64,000 nt of DNA from Clostridium fermenticellae (GCF_003600355.1 NZ_CP032416.1:1570183-1634182); one strand, 5' to 3'; positions 17,929 through 27,868 are shown, counted from the stretch's first letter. Notes: generated by a model not told the origin, from the letters alone. Numbers and translations: made by a program.

Positions 17929-20091
17929 TTGAAAATAATACTTAAATTACTACAAAGAGATATTAAAAGCATAATAAAATATCCATCAGTATTTGCATTA
18001 ATTTTATTACTGTGTTTCCTGCCATCTTCCTATGCCTGGATTAGCATTAAAACCTCATGGGATCCCTATTCAAACACAAGTAAAATGCCAATAGGAATTG
18101 TAAATAATGATACTGGTGCAAACTTTAAAGGTAAAAATATAAATGTTGGAAATGAAATTGTTAAAGATCTGAAAAAGAACAAATCTATAAATTGGATTTT
18201 TATAGATGATTGGCAGGGAAATTATAAACTTAATTCTGGAAAATATTATTCACTTATAGAAATACCTTCGGATTTTTCAAGTAAACTTTTAACACTAATC
18301 TCAACTTCTCCTGAAAAACCAAATATAATATATAAATCAAATGAAAAAATGAATGGAATAGCAACTAAAATTACGGACTCAGCAAAGGCTCAACTTGCGG
18401 ATAATATAAAATCAACATTTATAGAAACAATTAATAAAGAAATTTTAAAAGAGTTAAACCCTAAAGGTAAGAAACTAGAAATAGACAAGCCTAAAATCCT
18501 ACAACTTAAGGATGATTTACCTGGCTCTATAAACACAGTAAATCAAATAAAAAATCAAATATATAATGAAAATTCCGATTCTGAAAATTTAAATAACTAT
18601 CTTGGTGAAATGCAGAGTAATAATTTACCAAAACTATCTAAAGAAATAAATAACCTTCACAATATTATATATCAAAGCAAAGATATTACTCTATTAACCA
18701 GGGATTCTCTAACCTCTATTCAGGAAAACTTAAAAAATGACATCAATGAAATGGAATCAAAAGAATATGAAATACAATCATTACTAAACAACATAAAAAA
18801 TATAATTGATGAGAGTGGGGGATCTTCTATAAATCAAAATATCATAGATAATATGATATACTTAAATAATATTCTATTAACCAAAACAAATACAAATATT
18901 AAAATTTTAACTTCGATTAATGGAGTAATCCATTTAGATACCGTGAATGAACTAATAAATTCATTAGTAAAGTTAAGAAATAATTTAAATTCTGAAAACT
19001 ATTATTTAGCGAACTTAAAAAAGTTAATAAATGATAATTCAACAAAAGATTCTATAAATGCAGTAATAGATAATCTTCTAGAACTCAACATACAAATATC
19101 TGACATCATAGTGAATTTTTCTAACGGATTTTATTCTGGAACATATAACACTTTAAATTTATTATCAAATACATTAACATCAAACTTAGATAGAATAGAT
19201 TCTTCCCTAGATATAATTCAAGGACTCAAACCTGAGTTAAATACAATGGCAAGCTTAGGTATAACAAACAACAATAATTTAGTTGATCAAAGAAATAATA
19301 TTGACAAAAAACTAACTGATATTAAAGATAAGTTAAATAATCTTTATAGCAAAATGAATTATATAAATGACAGTAATTTAAATTCAATAATCAATATAAT
19401 GGAGAAGAATCCTGACACTATATCAAATTTTATATCATCACCTATTAAGGTTAAAAATGTTGAACTATATAATTCGGGATTATTTGGATATGGAGTAACT
19501 CCATTTTACACAACTCTTGCAATATGGGTTGGTGCACTTCTTCTATGTACCATACTAACAACAAAATGCAAAGATCTTGCAGGCAAACAAAAAACAACAC
19601 TCACTCATAAATATTTTGCAAAATGCCTTTTATTTTTAATAATTTCAATTATACAAACTATAATTATAATACTTGGAAATATATTTATAGTCGGAGTAAA
19701 TCCTGAAAATCCATGGCTTATGATAGGATTTGCACTTATCTGCAGCTTTACATTCACTATAATCATAACCACACTAGTTTTTTTACTTGGGAATATAGGG
19801 AAAGCCATTTCTGTTATAATAATGGTTTTTCAAATAGCGGGTGCAGGAGGTATATATCCTATAAAAACTTTACCTCAAATATTCGGAGTACTTGCTCCTT
19901 TATGGCCATTTACATATGCTATAAATGGTTTTAGAGAGGCAATAGCTGGTCCTATATGGGCCAATGTATTTAAAGATTCCTTCTATCTCATATCCTTTGC
20001 GGCTGCATTTTTACTTATATCTACATTAAAAAAGCCTTTACACAAATTAACGGAAAAATTCGAATGTGAATTTGAAAAATCTGATCTATAA
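17929..20091 (+). CDS. YhgE/Pip family membrane protein, copy 2
   Basis: A paralogue of the preceding gene with the same length of 720 residues when begun at the TTG at 17929-17931. That start follows TTAGGAGG with correct spacing and gives LKLLQRDIKSIIKYPSV, aligned to LKHIIKIFKKDMKNVFKNP of copy 1. The GTG at 17893 overlaps copy 1 and lacks a ribosome binding site. The layout is again one N-terminal helix (residues about 20-40), a large coiled-coil-rich outer region and C-terminal helices ending with FTYAINGFREAIAGPIWANV, which matches FTYSVSGFREAIAGPLVSSV in copy 1. The pair probably forms a heteromeric membrane complex, an inference from tandem arrangement. Confidence 0.83.
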   Translation: MKIILKLLQRDIKSIIKYPSVFALILLLCFLPSSYAWISIKTSWDPYSNTSKMPIGIVNNDTGANFKGKNINVGNEIVKDLKKNKSINWIFIDDWQGNYKLNSGKYYSLIEIPSDFSSKLLTLISTSPEKPNIIYKSNEKMNGIATKITDSAKAQLADNIKSTFIETINKEILKELNPKGKKLEIDKPKILQLKDDLPGSINTVNQIKNQIYNENSDSENLNNYLGEMQSNNLPKLSKEINNLHNIIYQSKDITLLTRDSLTSIQENLKNDINEMESKEYEIQSLLNNIKNIIDESGGSSINQNIIDNMIYLNNILLTKTNTNIKILTSINGVIHLDTVNELINSLVKLRNNLNSENYYLANLKKLINDNSTKDSINAVIDNLLELNIQISDIIVNFSNGFYSGTYNTLNLLSNTLTSNLDRIDSSLDIIQGLKPELNTMASLGITNNNNLVDQRNNIDKKLTDIKDKLNNLYSKMNYINDSNLNSIINIMEKNPDTISNFISSPIKVKNVELYNSGLFGYGVTPFYTTLAIWVGALLLCTILTTKCKDLAGKQKTTLTHKYFAKCLLFLIISIIQTIIIILGNIFIVGVNPENPWLMIGFALICSFTFTIIITTLVFLLGNIGKAISVIIMVFQIAGAGGIYPIKTLPQIFGVLAPLWPFTYAINGFREAIAGPIWANVFKDSFYLISFAAAFLLISTLKKPLHKLTEKFECEFEKSDL

Positions 20092-20114
20092 CAAAACATA
20101 ATATGCATATATTG

Positions 20115-20425
20115 CGTATTAAGCATTACTCATAGATATATGGCTATAAGGACAAACTCAACTCACACAGCAGAGGTATACTTAGAAACTTTGGCACCCT
20201 AAAAAAGTTCTAACATCTCTAGGCTCGCCTTTTAAAAATTTAAGCAGATTATATAAACTCGTTTCACTCAAACGTATATAATCTACTAAAATTTTTCTAA
20301 AAGACTTCGCTAAGAGATGTAAAAAGCTTTTTAGATGTGCCTTCAGTTTCTAAGTATACCTCTGCAGCGTGAGTTAAATTTGTCCTTATAAGTTATATAT
20401 TTAAACCAGGTTATATGCTTAATAA
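20115..20425. repeat. Large imperfect palindrome, copy 1 of a two-member family
   Basis: About 310 bp folds into one long hairpin. Matching arm blocks include TATTAAGCAT/ATGCTTAATA at the ends, CTATAAGGACAAA with TTTGTCCTTATA, GCAGAGGTATACTTAGAAACT with AGTTTCTAAGTATACCTCTGC, ACATCTCT with AGAGATGT, and GATTATATA with TATATAATC. The apex at 20247-20284 reads ATAAACTCGTT, four variable bases, TCAAAC, identical to the apex of the element at 52153-52415. It lies between the YhgE pair and the ArsR gene. It may be a mobile palindrome or a structured RNA; it encodes no protein I can see. Confidence 0.75.
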
Positions 20426-20471
20426 GTGAAATATCACCTTCAAGGGTTCTAGGGCAATCAACTCTGGTGAT

Positions 20472-20639
20472 TTATACTATATTTTCAAGTCTTTCTAATA
20501 AATAAACTTTATTTTTGCTTTTCCAATTGTACACATCTTCCATATAGAAATTCTTTTTTAGTTCTTCATTAAACTTTTTATTTATCATTTTAACCCTAGT
20601 ATCAATTTTATTTACAGTATTAACAAAAAAATCTGCAAT
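20472..20639 (-). pseudogene. Coding-like remnant, unrecognised
   Basis: One minus-strand frame stays open for 55 codons with ordinary clostridial codon use; a 38-residue ATG version starts at 20586-20588 (MINKKFNEELKKNFYMEDVY...). The residues look protein-like (charged helix, Tyr/Trp) but there is no ribosome binding site and no family I know. It sits just beyond the palindrome. The most likely reading is the C-terminal scrap of a decayed gene. The rest of 20426-20727 is AT-rich with the ArsR promoter region. Confidence 0.3.
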
Positions 20640-20727
20640 TTATCTGTATTTTTAATTGATTTATGTATCGTTATATCGTAATATATAAATATAATGATTT
20701 AAAAAATATTTTACGAGGTATAAAACT

Positions 20728-21003
20728 ATGGATAAGGATTTTACAAAATATGATGAAAAGGTAGAAATTCTTAAGGTATTAGCACACCCTATTAGACTAT
20801 GTATTGTTAAGGGATTACTCGAAAAGGGAGAGTGCAATGTCAGCTATATGCAAGATTGCCTTGGAATACCTCAATCTACCTTATCTCAACATATACAGAA
20901 GTTAAGAACAGCAAAGATCATTGAAGGTAAACGAAATGGACTTGAAATTCACTATAAAATTTGTAATCCATTAGTTGTTAAATTACTTAAAGTTTTGTTC
21001 TAA
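20728..21003 (+). CDS. ArsR-family transcriptional repressor, probable sulfur sensor
   Basis: A 91-residue winged-helix repressor. LAHPIRLCIVKGLL is the ArsR/SmtB N-terminal signature and GIPQSTLSQHIQKLRTAKII the recognition helix. The metal-binding ELCVCD motif of ArsR is absent; instead cysteines stand at 25, 36, 44 and 79. Two cysteines near the recognition helix (36 and 44) recall the BigR/SqrR-type persulfide sensors. The gene ends 92 bases before a CoA-disulfide reductase/rhodanese/TusA/DsrE fusion in the same direction, which fits control by reactive sulfur. The start has an ACGAGGT ribosome binding site. Confidence 0.85.
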   Translation: MDKDFTKYDEKVEILKVLAHPIRLCIVKGLLEKGECNVSYMQDCLGIPQSTLSQHIQKLRTAKIIEGKRNGLEIHYKICNPLVVKLLKVLF

Positions 21004-21095
21004 ATTTTATGTAAGCTTACGTTTAAAGCTATCTGAAAATGATTTTTAAGAACTTAATTAATAATAGAAATATACGCTTAAAGGGAGGAATTTTC

Positions 21096-23576
21096 ATGAG
21101 TAAAAAAATATTAGTTGTTGGTGGGGTTGCAGGAGGAGCATCTACAGTTGCAAGACTTAGAAGATTAGATGAAAGTGCAGAAATAATAATGTTTGAAAGA
21201 GATGAGTATATATCTTTTGCAAATTGTGGTTTACCTTATTATATAGGTGAAACAATTAAAGAAAGAGAAAAGCTCCTAGTTCAAACACCTGAAAGTATGC
21301 ATGATAGATTCAATATAGATGTAAGAATTAATAGTGAGGTTATTGGCATTGATGTTAACAAAAAGACAGTAAAAGTAAATAGTAAGAATAAAGGAATCTA
21401 TGAGGAAAGTTATGATTATTTAGTTTTGTCTCCTGGTGCAAGGGCTATCAGACCAAACATAGAAGGTATAAACAGCAACAGAATTTTTACCTTAAGAAAC
21501 ATACCTGATACAGATAATATAAAATCATTAGTCGATAAAAAAGGTATAAAAAGTGCTGTTGTCATCGGTGGTGGTTATGTCGGTGTTGAAATAACAGAAA
21601 ACTTAAATGAAAAAGATCTAAAGGTTACTTTAGTTGAGGCCGCACCTCATATTCTTGCACCATTTGATTCAGATATAGTGGTTACAGCTGAGAAAGAACT
21701 TGTAGAAAATGACATAAATTTAATATTAAATGATGGAGTGAAGTCCTTTAAAGATAATGGGAATAATATTGAAGTTACCCTAAATAGTAATACTAAAATT
21801 ACTGCCGACTTAGTAATATTAGCTATTGGTGTAACTCCTGATACTAATTTTATAAAAGATAGTGGAATAAATCTTGGAGTTAAAAGCCATATATTAGTAA
21901 ACAATAAGATGGAAACAAATATTAAAAATATTTATGCTGTTGGAGATGCAATTGAAGTAGTTGATTTTGTTAGCAAGCAAAATACTGCAATACCTTTAGC
22001 TGGACCAGCAAATAAACAGGGAAGAATAGCTGCAGATAATATAGCAGGACTAAATTCAACTTATAAAGGCACTCAAGGTACTGCAATAATTAAAATTTTT
22101 GACTTAACGGCTGCAAGTACAGGAAATAATGAAAGAACTCTAAAGAGACTAAATATACCTTACAAAGTTATTTATGTACATCCAGTATCTCATGCATCTT
22201 ACTACCCTGATGCTCTTCCTCTAACATTGAAACTTATATTTAATGATGAAGGTAAAATTTTAGGTGCTCAAGCAATAGGTTATGATGGAGTTGATAAAAG
22301 AATTGATGTTATTGCTGCAACAATGAGACTTGGCGGCTCGGTATCAGATTTGACAGAACTTGAATTGTGTTATGCACCACCATTTTCTTCAGCAAAGGAT
22401 CCTGTAAATATGGCTGGCTTTGTAGCTGAAAATGTCCTTTCTGGAAAAATGGAAGTTATTACTCCAGAAGAATATTCTAATTACAATAAAGAAAATACTA
22501 TTCTTTTAGATGTACGTACAGACATAGAATTCAATAACGGTCATATTGAAGGTGCTTTAAACATTCCAGTAGATAACTTAAGAGAAAGACTTAAAGAACT
22601 GGATAAAAACAAGGAAATAATTGAGTATTGTCAGGTTGGTCTTAGAGGGTATGTTGCATCAAGAATATTATCTCAAAATGGATTTAAAGTTAAAAATATA
22701 ACTGGCGGATACAAGAGTATGTCAATTTTAAATTTTACTCCTAAAAAATCCAAAGAAAGTAATACTGATTCTGAAAAACTAGTTTTAGACCAAGATACAC
22801 AAGTTGTAAAGTCAAAATTAGCTCTAGATGATTTGAACTATGATAAAAGTCTTAATGCTTGTGGGCTTTGCTGTCCTGGTCCACTTATGCAAGTTAAAGC
22901 GTCTATAGATGATTTAACTGACGGTCAGATTATTAAGGTAACCGCTTCTGACCCTGGTTTTTACGAAGATATAAAAGCATGGTGCCAAAGAACTAACAAT
23001 GAACTTGTTAACTTAAGTAAGAATAAAGGTAATATTACTGCCTTTATAAAAAAAAACAGTAATAAGACTAAAGTAAAAAATCATATTGAATCTACTGCAA
23101 TTGTAAAAGATAATAAGACATTAGTTGTATTTAGTGGAGACCTGGATAAAGCAATAGCTTCCTTTATCATAGCAAATGGAGCTGCCTCAATGGGTAAAAA
23201 AGTTACTATGTTCTTTACATTCTGGGGATTAAATATTCTAAGAAAACATGAAAAGGTACCTGTAAAGAAAAGTCTTATGGATTCTATGTTTGGCTTTATG
23301 ATGCCAAGAGGCAGTAAAAGGTTAAAGCTATCCAAAATGAACATGATGGGTATGGGTGGAAAAATGATAAGAATTATTATGAAAAATAAAAATGTAACCT
23401 CTCTTGAAGATCTAATTAAATCGGCCATAGATAGTGGTGTAGAGATAGTAGCTTGTCAAATGTCTATGGATGTTATGGGACTTAGCAAAGAAGAGCTTAT
23501 CGATGGTGTTAAAATAGGCGGAGTTGGATATTATCTAGGCGAAGCTGAGGATTCAAATGTTAACTTATTTATCTAA
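21096..23576 (+). CDS. Four-domain sulfurtransferase: CoA-disulfide-reductase-type flavoprotein, rhodanese, TusA and DsrE-like
   Basis: An 826-residue fusion. Residues 1-445 are an FAD/NAD(P)H oxidoreductase of the CoA-disulfide reductase/NADH oxidase group (GGVAGGAS at 9-16; redox Cys44 in SFANCGLPYYIG; second dinucleotide site VVIGGGYVGVE). Residues 452-543 are a rhodanese with active Cys512 in EYCQVGLRGY. A TusA-like domain follows with Cys593 in CCPGP. The C-terminal 150 residues are DsrE/peroxiredoxin-like (VVFSGDLDKAIASFIIANG). Such proteins reduce per/polysulfides or CoA-persulfide and relay sulfane sulfur. The start is set by GGGAGG before ATG 21096; the track-style earlier ATG at 21039 lacks one. 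The adjacent ArsR gene likely controls it. Confidence 0.92.
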   Translation: MSKKILVVGGVAGGASTVARLRRLDESAEIIMFERDEYISFANCGLPYYIGETIKEREKLLVQTPESMHDRFNIDVRINSEVIGIDVNKKTVKVNSKNKGIYEESYDYLVLSPGARAIRPNIEGINSNRIFTLRNIPDTDNIKSLVDKKGIKSAVVIGGGYVGVEITENLNEKDLKVTLVEAAPHILAPFDSDIVVTAEKELVENDINLILNDGVKSFKDNGNNIEVTLNSNTKITADLVILAIGVTPDTNFIKDSGINLGVKSHILVNNKMETNIKNIYAVGDAIEVVDFVSKQNTAIPLAGPANKQGRIAADNIAGLNSTYKGTQGTAIIKIFDLTAASTGNNERTLKRLNIPYKVIYVHPVSHASYYPDALPLTLKLIFNDEGKILGAQAIGYDGVDKRIDVIAATMRLGGSVSDLTELELCYAPPFSSAKDPVNMAGFVAENVLSGKMEVITPEEYSNYNKENTILLDVRTDIEFNNGHIEGALNIPVDNLRERLKELDKNKEIIEYCQVGLRGYVASRILSQNGFKVKNITGGYKSMSILNFTPKKSKESNTDSEKLVLDQDTQVVKSKLALDDLNYDKSLNACGLCCPGPLMQVKASIDDLTDGQIIKVTASDPGFYEDIKAWCQRTNNELVNLSKNKGNITAFIKKNSNKTKVKNHIESTAIVKDNKTLVVFSGDLDKAIASFIIANGAASMGKKVTMFFTFWGLNILRKHEKVPVKKSLMDSMFGFMMPRGSKRLKLSKMNMMGMGGKMIRIIMKNKNVTSLEDLIKSAIDSGVEIVACQMSMDVMGLSKEELIDGVKIGGVGYYLGEAEDSNVNLFI

Positions 23577-23612
23577 TTGGATTCAAATATGTTTTACTTA
23601 ATTTAAACTATA

Positions 23613-23664
23613 AAACTTAAAACTCAAGTAGTCTCATTAACGAAACCACTTGAATTTTAAGTTT
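23613..23664 (+). terminator. Terminator after the sulfurtransferase gene
   Basis: AAACTTAAAACTCAAGTAGT pairs with ACCACTTGAATTTTAAGTTT, about 17 bp with few mismatches, followed by TATTTTAT. Confidence 0.7.
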
Positions 23665-23728
23665 ATTTTATATTTATCAGCCTTCAACAATGCTTAATAC
23701 GTAATATACACATTTAGTTAACTATTTA

Positions 23729-24466
23729 TTAGGCATACAAATCCAGCCATTCAATCGCCGATTTAAGCATTCCAACTGTGACATAATGATTCAATCTCGC
23801 TATCTTGTCAAATTTCAAAATTTCTGGTGTTTTTTTATACAATGGTATAATTTTATTATAAAAATAGTTCTGTATTGAAATTGGGACTATTTCATCAGCT
23901 TCTCCATGTAAAATAAATATAGGTCTTAAATTATCTTCTCTCATTAATTTAGTTAGAGGATCATATTTTTTTATCATATAGTCATCTTCTTCAGATATTC
24001 TAAAATTCTTATCTGCTTTAGTTAATTCACCTACTGCCATATTATAAGAAGTTCCACCATTAAAGCAAACCATTGTTTTAATACTCTTATAATTTGCAAA
24101 TATTCCAGATGCGATAAACCCACCCATCGAATGTCCCATTACAGCTACACTATTCCCATCTATATTAAATTTTTGCTGTACTTCCTCAAAGATATCTTTA
24201 AATTCATCTATTGATTTAAATATTGTCTTAAAAAAATATTCTTTTCCAATTTCAAAATCATTATAATCTAAGCTTCCTCGTTCTCCATGATGAATGGAAT
24301 CTGGCATGATAACTCTATACCCAAATTTTGAAAGTATTTCTCCAGTAAATATATGATTCTCTTTACAAGAACTCCATCCATGATAAAAAAATACGGTTGA
24401 TGTATTTTTATCTTCATTACATGGTGAAAATACAAGACAAGGAATATTGTTAAGTAATGTCTTCAT
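23729..24466 (-). CDS. Alpha/beta hydrolase, esterase-like
   Basis: A 245-residue cytoplasmic serine hydrolase. The nucleophile elbow is GHSMGG (Ser near residue 113). HGWSSCKEN near residue 30 is the oxyanion-region HG, HGEADEIVP carries the acid Asp, and HYVTVGM the catalytic His. Similar proteins are annotated as YitV-type prolyl-oligopeptidase-like or general esterases; the substrate is unknown. The gene follows the 90-residue hypothetical by 23 bases and is likely co-transcribed with glnS, though the functional link is not obvious. Confidence 0.85.
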   Translation of the reverse strand: MKTLLNNIPCLVFSPCNEDKNTSTVFFYHGWSSCKENHIFTGEILSKFGYRVIMPDSIHHGERGSLDYNDFEIGKEYFFKTIFKSIDEFKDIFEEVQQKFNIDGNSVAVMGHSMGGFIASGIFANYKSIKTMVCFNGGTSYNMAVGELTKADKNFRISEEDDYMIKKYDPLTKLMREDNLRPIFILHGEADEIVPISIQNYFYNKIIPLYKKTPEILKFDKIARLNHYVTVGMLKSAIEWLDLYA

Positions 24467-24489
24467 CTTACGCCCCCTTTAATCTATTA

Positions 24490-24762
24490 TTAAGCTTTTT
24501 CGTCATTAATTTCCTCTATTACAAACTTATCAAATTTTGTTTTATCTATGAAATTATTCAGATTAAATACAGTTTTATGTCTTTTATTATACTCATCCAC
24601 ATTGCATGGAAGCCAATAAGGTTTTTCTATATCAAATTTATCGCATAACTCTACAATACAGGCTTTAAGATTTTCCTGATAGGTGTCATCTATATTAGAA
24701 ATAGCTACATAATCATCGAGTATTTTATTATCTTTAACGATTTTACCCCATATTCTAATCAT
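24490..24762 (-). CDS. Conserved hypothetical protein
   Basis: A 90-residue acidic soluble protein that I do not assign to a function. It has no signal or membrane segment. Visible features are a WLPCNVDEYNKRHK segment and the alternating charged pattern of a small alpha/beta protein. It lies 25 bases after glnS and 23 before the hydrolase gene with a GAGGAGA site before its ATG, so it belongs to that operon and is very likely a real gene. Confidence 0.7.
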   Translation of the reverse strand: MIRIWGKIVKDNKILDDYVAISNIDDTYQENLKACIVELCDKFDIEKPYWLPCNVDEYNKRHKTVFNLNNFIDKTKFDKFVIEEINDEKA

Positions 24763-24787
24763 ATCTTCTCCTCAAAATTATAAATAA

Positions 24788-26461
24788 TTACTTTTTATCT
24801 ATTTTAAAAGAACTCTTTAAAGATACTATTCTATTAAACACCAGTTTATTATTTTCAGTATATTTAGGATCTACATTGAAAAATCCTATTCTTACAAACT
24901 GAAATTTATCTTGTGGCTTTGCATTCTTTACATAAGGTTCAACAAATCCATGAAGCACCTCAAGTGAATTTGGATTTACAAAATCTAAAAATGACTTATT
25001 TTCATCCTCAGATTCTTTAAGTGCTTCATCAAGTATTAAAGGTTCATATAGTCTAAATTCTGCCGGTACTGCATTTGATGCCTCAACCCACTGAATTGTA
25101 CCTTTAACTTTCCTTCCTTTAAATCCGGAACCACTTTTTGTCTCCGGATCATAAGTACAATGAAGTTCCACTACATTGCCGTCATCATCTTTTATAACTT
25201 CATTACATTTCACAAAGTATGCATTTTTTAATCTGACTTCATTTCCTTTATATAATCTATAATACTTTTTAGGTGGATTTTCCATAAAATCAGCACTGTC
25301 TATATATATTTCCCTTGAAAATGGTATCTCTCGCACACCCGCATTAGGATCATCAAGGTTATTTTCTGCTGTAAGCATTTCTATTTTTCCTTCAGGATAA
25401 TTCGTTATGATAACCTTTATAGGTTTCATAACTGCCATAGTTCTTGGAACCTTCGGAAGTAAATCCTCTCTTACAAAATGCTCTAACATTCTTTCATCAA
25501 CTATGCTGCTCGCTTTTGCTACGCCAATTTCCCTGCAAAAGTTTCTTACTGCTTCTGGAGTATATCCTTTTCTCCTTAAACCGGCAATGGTTGGCATACG
25601 AGGGTCATCCCATCCATCTACATAATTTCCATCAACCAGCGACTTCAGTTTCCTCTTACTCATAACAGTATTAGTTAAGTTTAACCTTGCGAATTCATAT
25701 TGATGTGGCCTGTTCTCCATCTCGCACTCATTTATAATCCAATCATATAATGGCCTATGGTCTTCAAATTCCAATGTACAAATTGAATGGGTAACACCTT
25801 CTATAGCATCTTCTAATGGATGTGCAAAATCATACATAGGATATATACACCATTTATCCCTGGTATTATGGTGTTCTGTATGAGATATACGATATAAAAT
25901 AGGATCCCTCATATTTATGTTTGGAGATGACATATCAATTTTAGCCCTAAGTACCTTCTCTCCATCTTTAAATTCGCCTTTCTGCATACGACTGAATAAA
26001 CTTAAGTTTTCATCAATCGATCTATTTCTATAAGGACTTTCTGTGCCAGGTTCAGTTAGAGTTCCTCTATATTCTCTAATTTGATCAGATGTCAAATCGC
26101 ATACATAGGCCTTCTCCTTCTTTATCAAAAGAATTGCCCTTTTATACATCTCATCAAAATAATCTGAAGCAAAACACATATTGTCCCAATCATAACCGAG
26201 CCATTTAACATCTTCCTTAATTGATTTAACATATTCTGTACTTTCTTTTAAAGGATTTGTATCATCAAAACGTAAATTCGTTTTTCCGTCAAATTCATCT
26301 GCCAGTTCGAAATTAAGTATTATGGATTTTGCATGACCTATATGTAAATAACCATTTGGCTCTGGTGGAAAACGGGTTATCACCTGCTTGCATCTTCCTT
26401 CTTTCAAATCCTCTGCAACAATATTTCTTATAAAATTCGTTTTACCTTGAGTGTTTTCCAT
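24788..26461 (-). CDS. glnS: Glutaminyl-tRNA synthetase
   Basis: A 557-residue class I synthetase that attaches glutamine to tRNA(Gln). The HIGH motif is in [15 protein letters not shown] near residue 35 and the KMSKS counterpart is VMSKRKL near residue 270. [23 protein letters not shown] and the C-terminal beta-barrel anticodon region are of the GlnRS type rather than GluRS. A free-standing GlnRS means this organism need not rely on the Glu-tRNA(Gln) amidotransferase. No T-box is seen in the 265 bases upstream; a small CAGCTTTTTCTATAAGCTG hairpin lies there. Confidence 0.96.
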   Translation of the reverse strand: MENTQGKTNFIRNIVAEDLKEGRCKQVITRFPPEPNGYLHIGHAKSIILNFELADEFDGKTNLRFDDTNPLKESTEYVKSIKEDVKWLGYDWDNMCFASDYFDEMYKRAILLIKKEKAYVCDLTSDQIREYRGTLTEPGTESPYRNRSIDENLSLFSRMQKGEFKDGEKVLRAKIDMSSPNINMRDPILYRISHTEHHNTRDKWCIYPMYDFAHPLEDAIEGVTHSICTLEFEDHRPLYDWIINECEMENRPHQYEFARLNLTNTVMSKRKLKSLVDGNYVDGWDDPRMPTIAGLRRKGYTPEAVRNFCREIGVAKASSIVDERMLEHFVREDLLPKVPRTMAVMKPIKVIITNYPEGKIEMLTAENNLDDPNAGVREIPFSREIYIDSADFMENPPKKYYRLYKGNEVRLKNAYFVKCNEVIKDDDGNVVELHCTYDPETKSGSGFKGRKVKGTIQWVEASNAVPAEFRLYEPLILDEALKESEDENKSFLDFVNPNSLEVLHGFVEPYVKNAKPQDKFQFVRIGFFNVDPKYTENNKLVFNRIVSLKSSFKIDKK

Positions 26462-26649
26462 TATTGTCCTCTCCCTTTATATAAAGTTATTTATATTTCT
26501 GACTTCATTGAAATAAATATACCATAAAACAACAGCTTTTTCTATAAGCTGCATTTTAATGATACTCTTATCCATTATATTTATTTCCAGCATAATAAAA
26601 TTAATTCATAAAACGCTTTAATTTATATCTATTATTATAGCATATAAAA

Positions 26650-26682
26650 ATACGATATAACTCGATTTAAGTTATATCGTAT
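26650..26682 (-). terminator. Terminator of gap
   Basis: ATACGATATAACT pairs with AGTTATATCGTAT in a 13-bp stem, followed on the minus strand by TTTTATA. It lies 45 bases beyond the gap stop codon. Confidence 0.8.
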
Positions 26683-26726
26683 AAATCTTAATGTTTATAA
26701 AATTAAAAAAGAATTGTATAAATACT

Positions 26727-27782
26727 TTAAGCAATATTTACCTTTTCCTTACTTAGCTTTTCCTTACTGCATTTCATAAGATTAGCTATATAATTTACTA
26801 AATCAACAACCCTGCATGAATAACCCCACTCATTATCATACCATGAAACTACTTTCACCATATTATCGCATATAACCATGGTAGATAATCCATCAATTAT
26901 AGATGATCTCTCATCTCCTCTATAATCTATAGATACCAATGGTTCTTCTGAATACCCTAATATTCCTTTCATACTTCCTTCTGATGCTTCCTTAAGCACA
27001 TCATTAACTTCATCTCTAGTTACAGGTCTTGATAATTCACAAACCAAATCTGTTAATGAAACAGTTGGTGTAGGTATTCTTACTGAGAATCCATTTAATT
27101 TTCCCTTAAGCTCTGGTATAACCTTTTCGGTTGCTTTAGCAGCTCCCGTAGTAGTTGGTATTATTGATTCTCCTGCAGCTCTTGCCCTTCTTAAATCTTT
27201 ATGCGTCTTATCCAAAATTCTCTGGTCATTAGTATAGGAGTGTATTGTTGTCATAAGCCCTTTTACTATACCAAATTTATCATTTAACACTTTAGTAAAA
27301 GGTGCAAGACAATTTGTAGTACATGATGCATTAGAAATTATATTATGCTTATCCATATTGAGCTTTCCTTCATTAACACCCATTACTACTGTTATATCTT
27401 CTCCCTTTGCCGGTGCTGTTAAGACAACCTTCTTGGCTCCAGCTTTTAAATGCTTGCTTAAGTCCTGCTTAGTTTTAAATTTTCCAGTAGATTCTATGAC
27501 CATATCTATTCCAAGTTTACCCCAAGGTAAATTTTCAGGGTCATCTTCCCTAAATACCCTTATTTTATTTCCATTAACTATAAGGAAATTATCATCAATT
27601 TCTATACTTCCATTAAACTTACCATAGCAAGAATCATACTTAAATAAATGTGCTAATGTTTCATTATCCGCTCTCGCATTTATAGCAACAATTTCTACTT
27701 TCGAATCCAAGTTATTTTGTGCAATCCTTAGAACTGCTCTTCCTATTCTCCCAAAACCATTGATAGCAATTTTTATAGACAT
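26727..27782 (-). CDS. gap: Glyceraldehyde-3-phosphate dehydrogenase
   Basis: A 351-residue glycolytic enzyme oxidising glyceraldehyde 3-phosphate with NAD and phosphate. NGFGRIGR opens the NAD-binding domain and the active-site cysteine is in SNASCTTNCLAPF (near residue 151). The catalytic domain includes RRARAAGESIIPTTTGAAKA and WYDNEWGYSCRVV. A Lys-rich extra tail (CSKEKLSKEKVNIA) makes it about 15 residues longer than usual. It stands alone here rather than with pgk-tpiA-gpm. Upstream are paired inverted repeats that could be an operator. Confidence 0.96.
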   Translation of the reverse strand: MSIKIAINGFGRIGRAVLRIAQNNLDSKVEIVAINARADNETLAHLFKYDSCYGKFNGSIEIDDNFLIVNGNKIRVFREDDPENLPWGKLGIDMVIESTGKFKTKQDLSKHLKAGAKKVVLTAPAKGEDITVVMGVNEGKLNMDKHNIISNASCTTNCLAPFTKVLNDKFGIVKGLMTTIHSYTNDQRILDKTHKDLRRARAAGESIIPTTTGAAKATEKVIPELKGKLNGFSVRIPTPTVSLTDLVCELSRPVTRDEVNDVLKEASEGSMKGILGYSEEPLVSIDYRGDERSSIIDGLSTMVICDNMVKVVSWYDNEWGYSCRVVDLVNYIANLMKCSKEKLSKEKVNIA

Positions 27783-27802
27783 ATTTATTCCCTCCGTCTT
27801 GA

Positions 27803-27868
27803 ATAGTGTATACTTTTTTTATTTAGCGCTCATATATATGTCTTTTTTAAATATATGTGATACACTAT
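27803..27868 (-). promoter_or_regulatory. Possible operator arms upstream of gap
   Basis: ATAGTGTAT (27803-27811) and ATACACTAT (27860-27868) are a 9-bp inverted repeat with a 48-base spacer, lying 20-85 bases before the gap start. A second hairpin (CCTTAAAAT/ATTTTAAGG) follows near 27900. A glycolytic repressor of the CggR kind is possible; nothing more can be shown. The remainder of the 27783-28051 gap is AT-rich and featureless. Confidence 0.3.

Noticed and set aside
20660-20700. Possible ArsR operator (TTATATCGTAATATATAA) before the ArsR gene
   Set aside because: The symmetry is imperfect and the region is so AT-rich that such repeats are expected by chance; noted only as a place to look.
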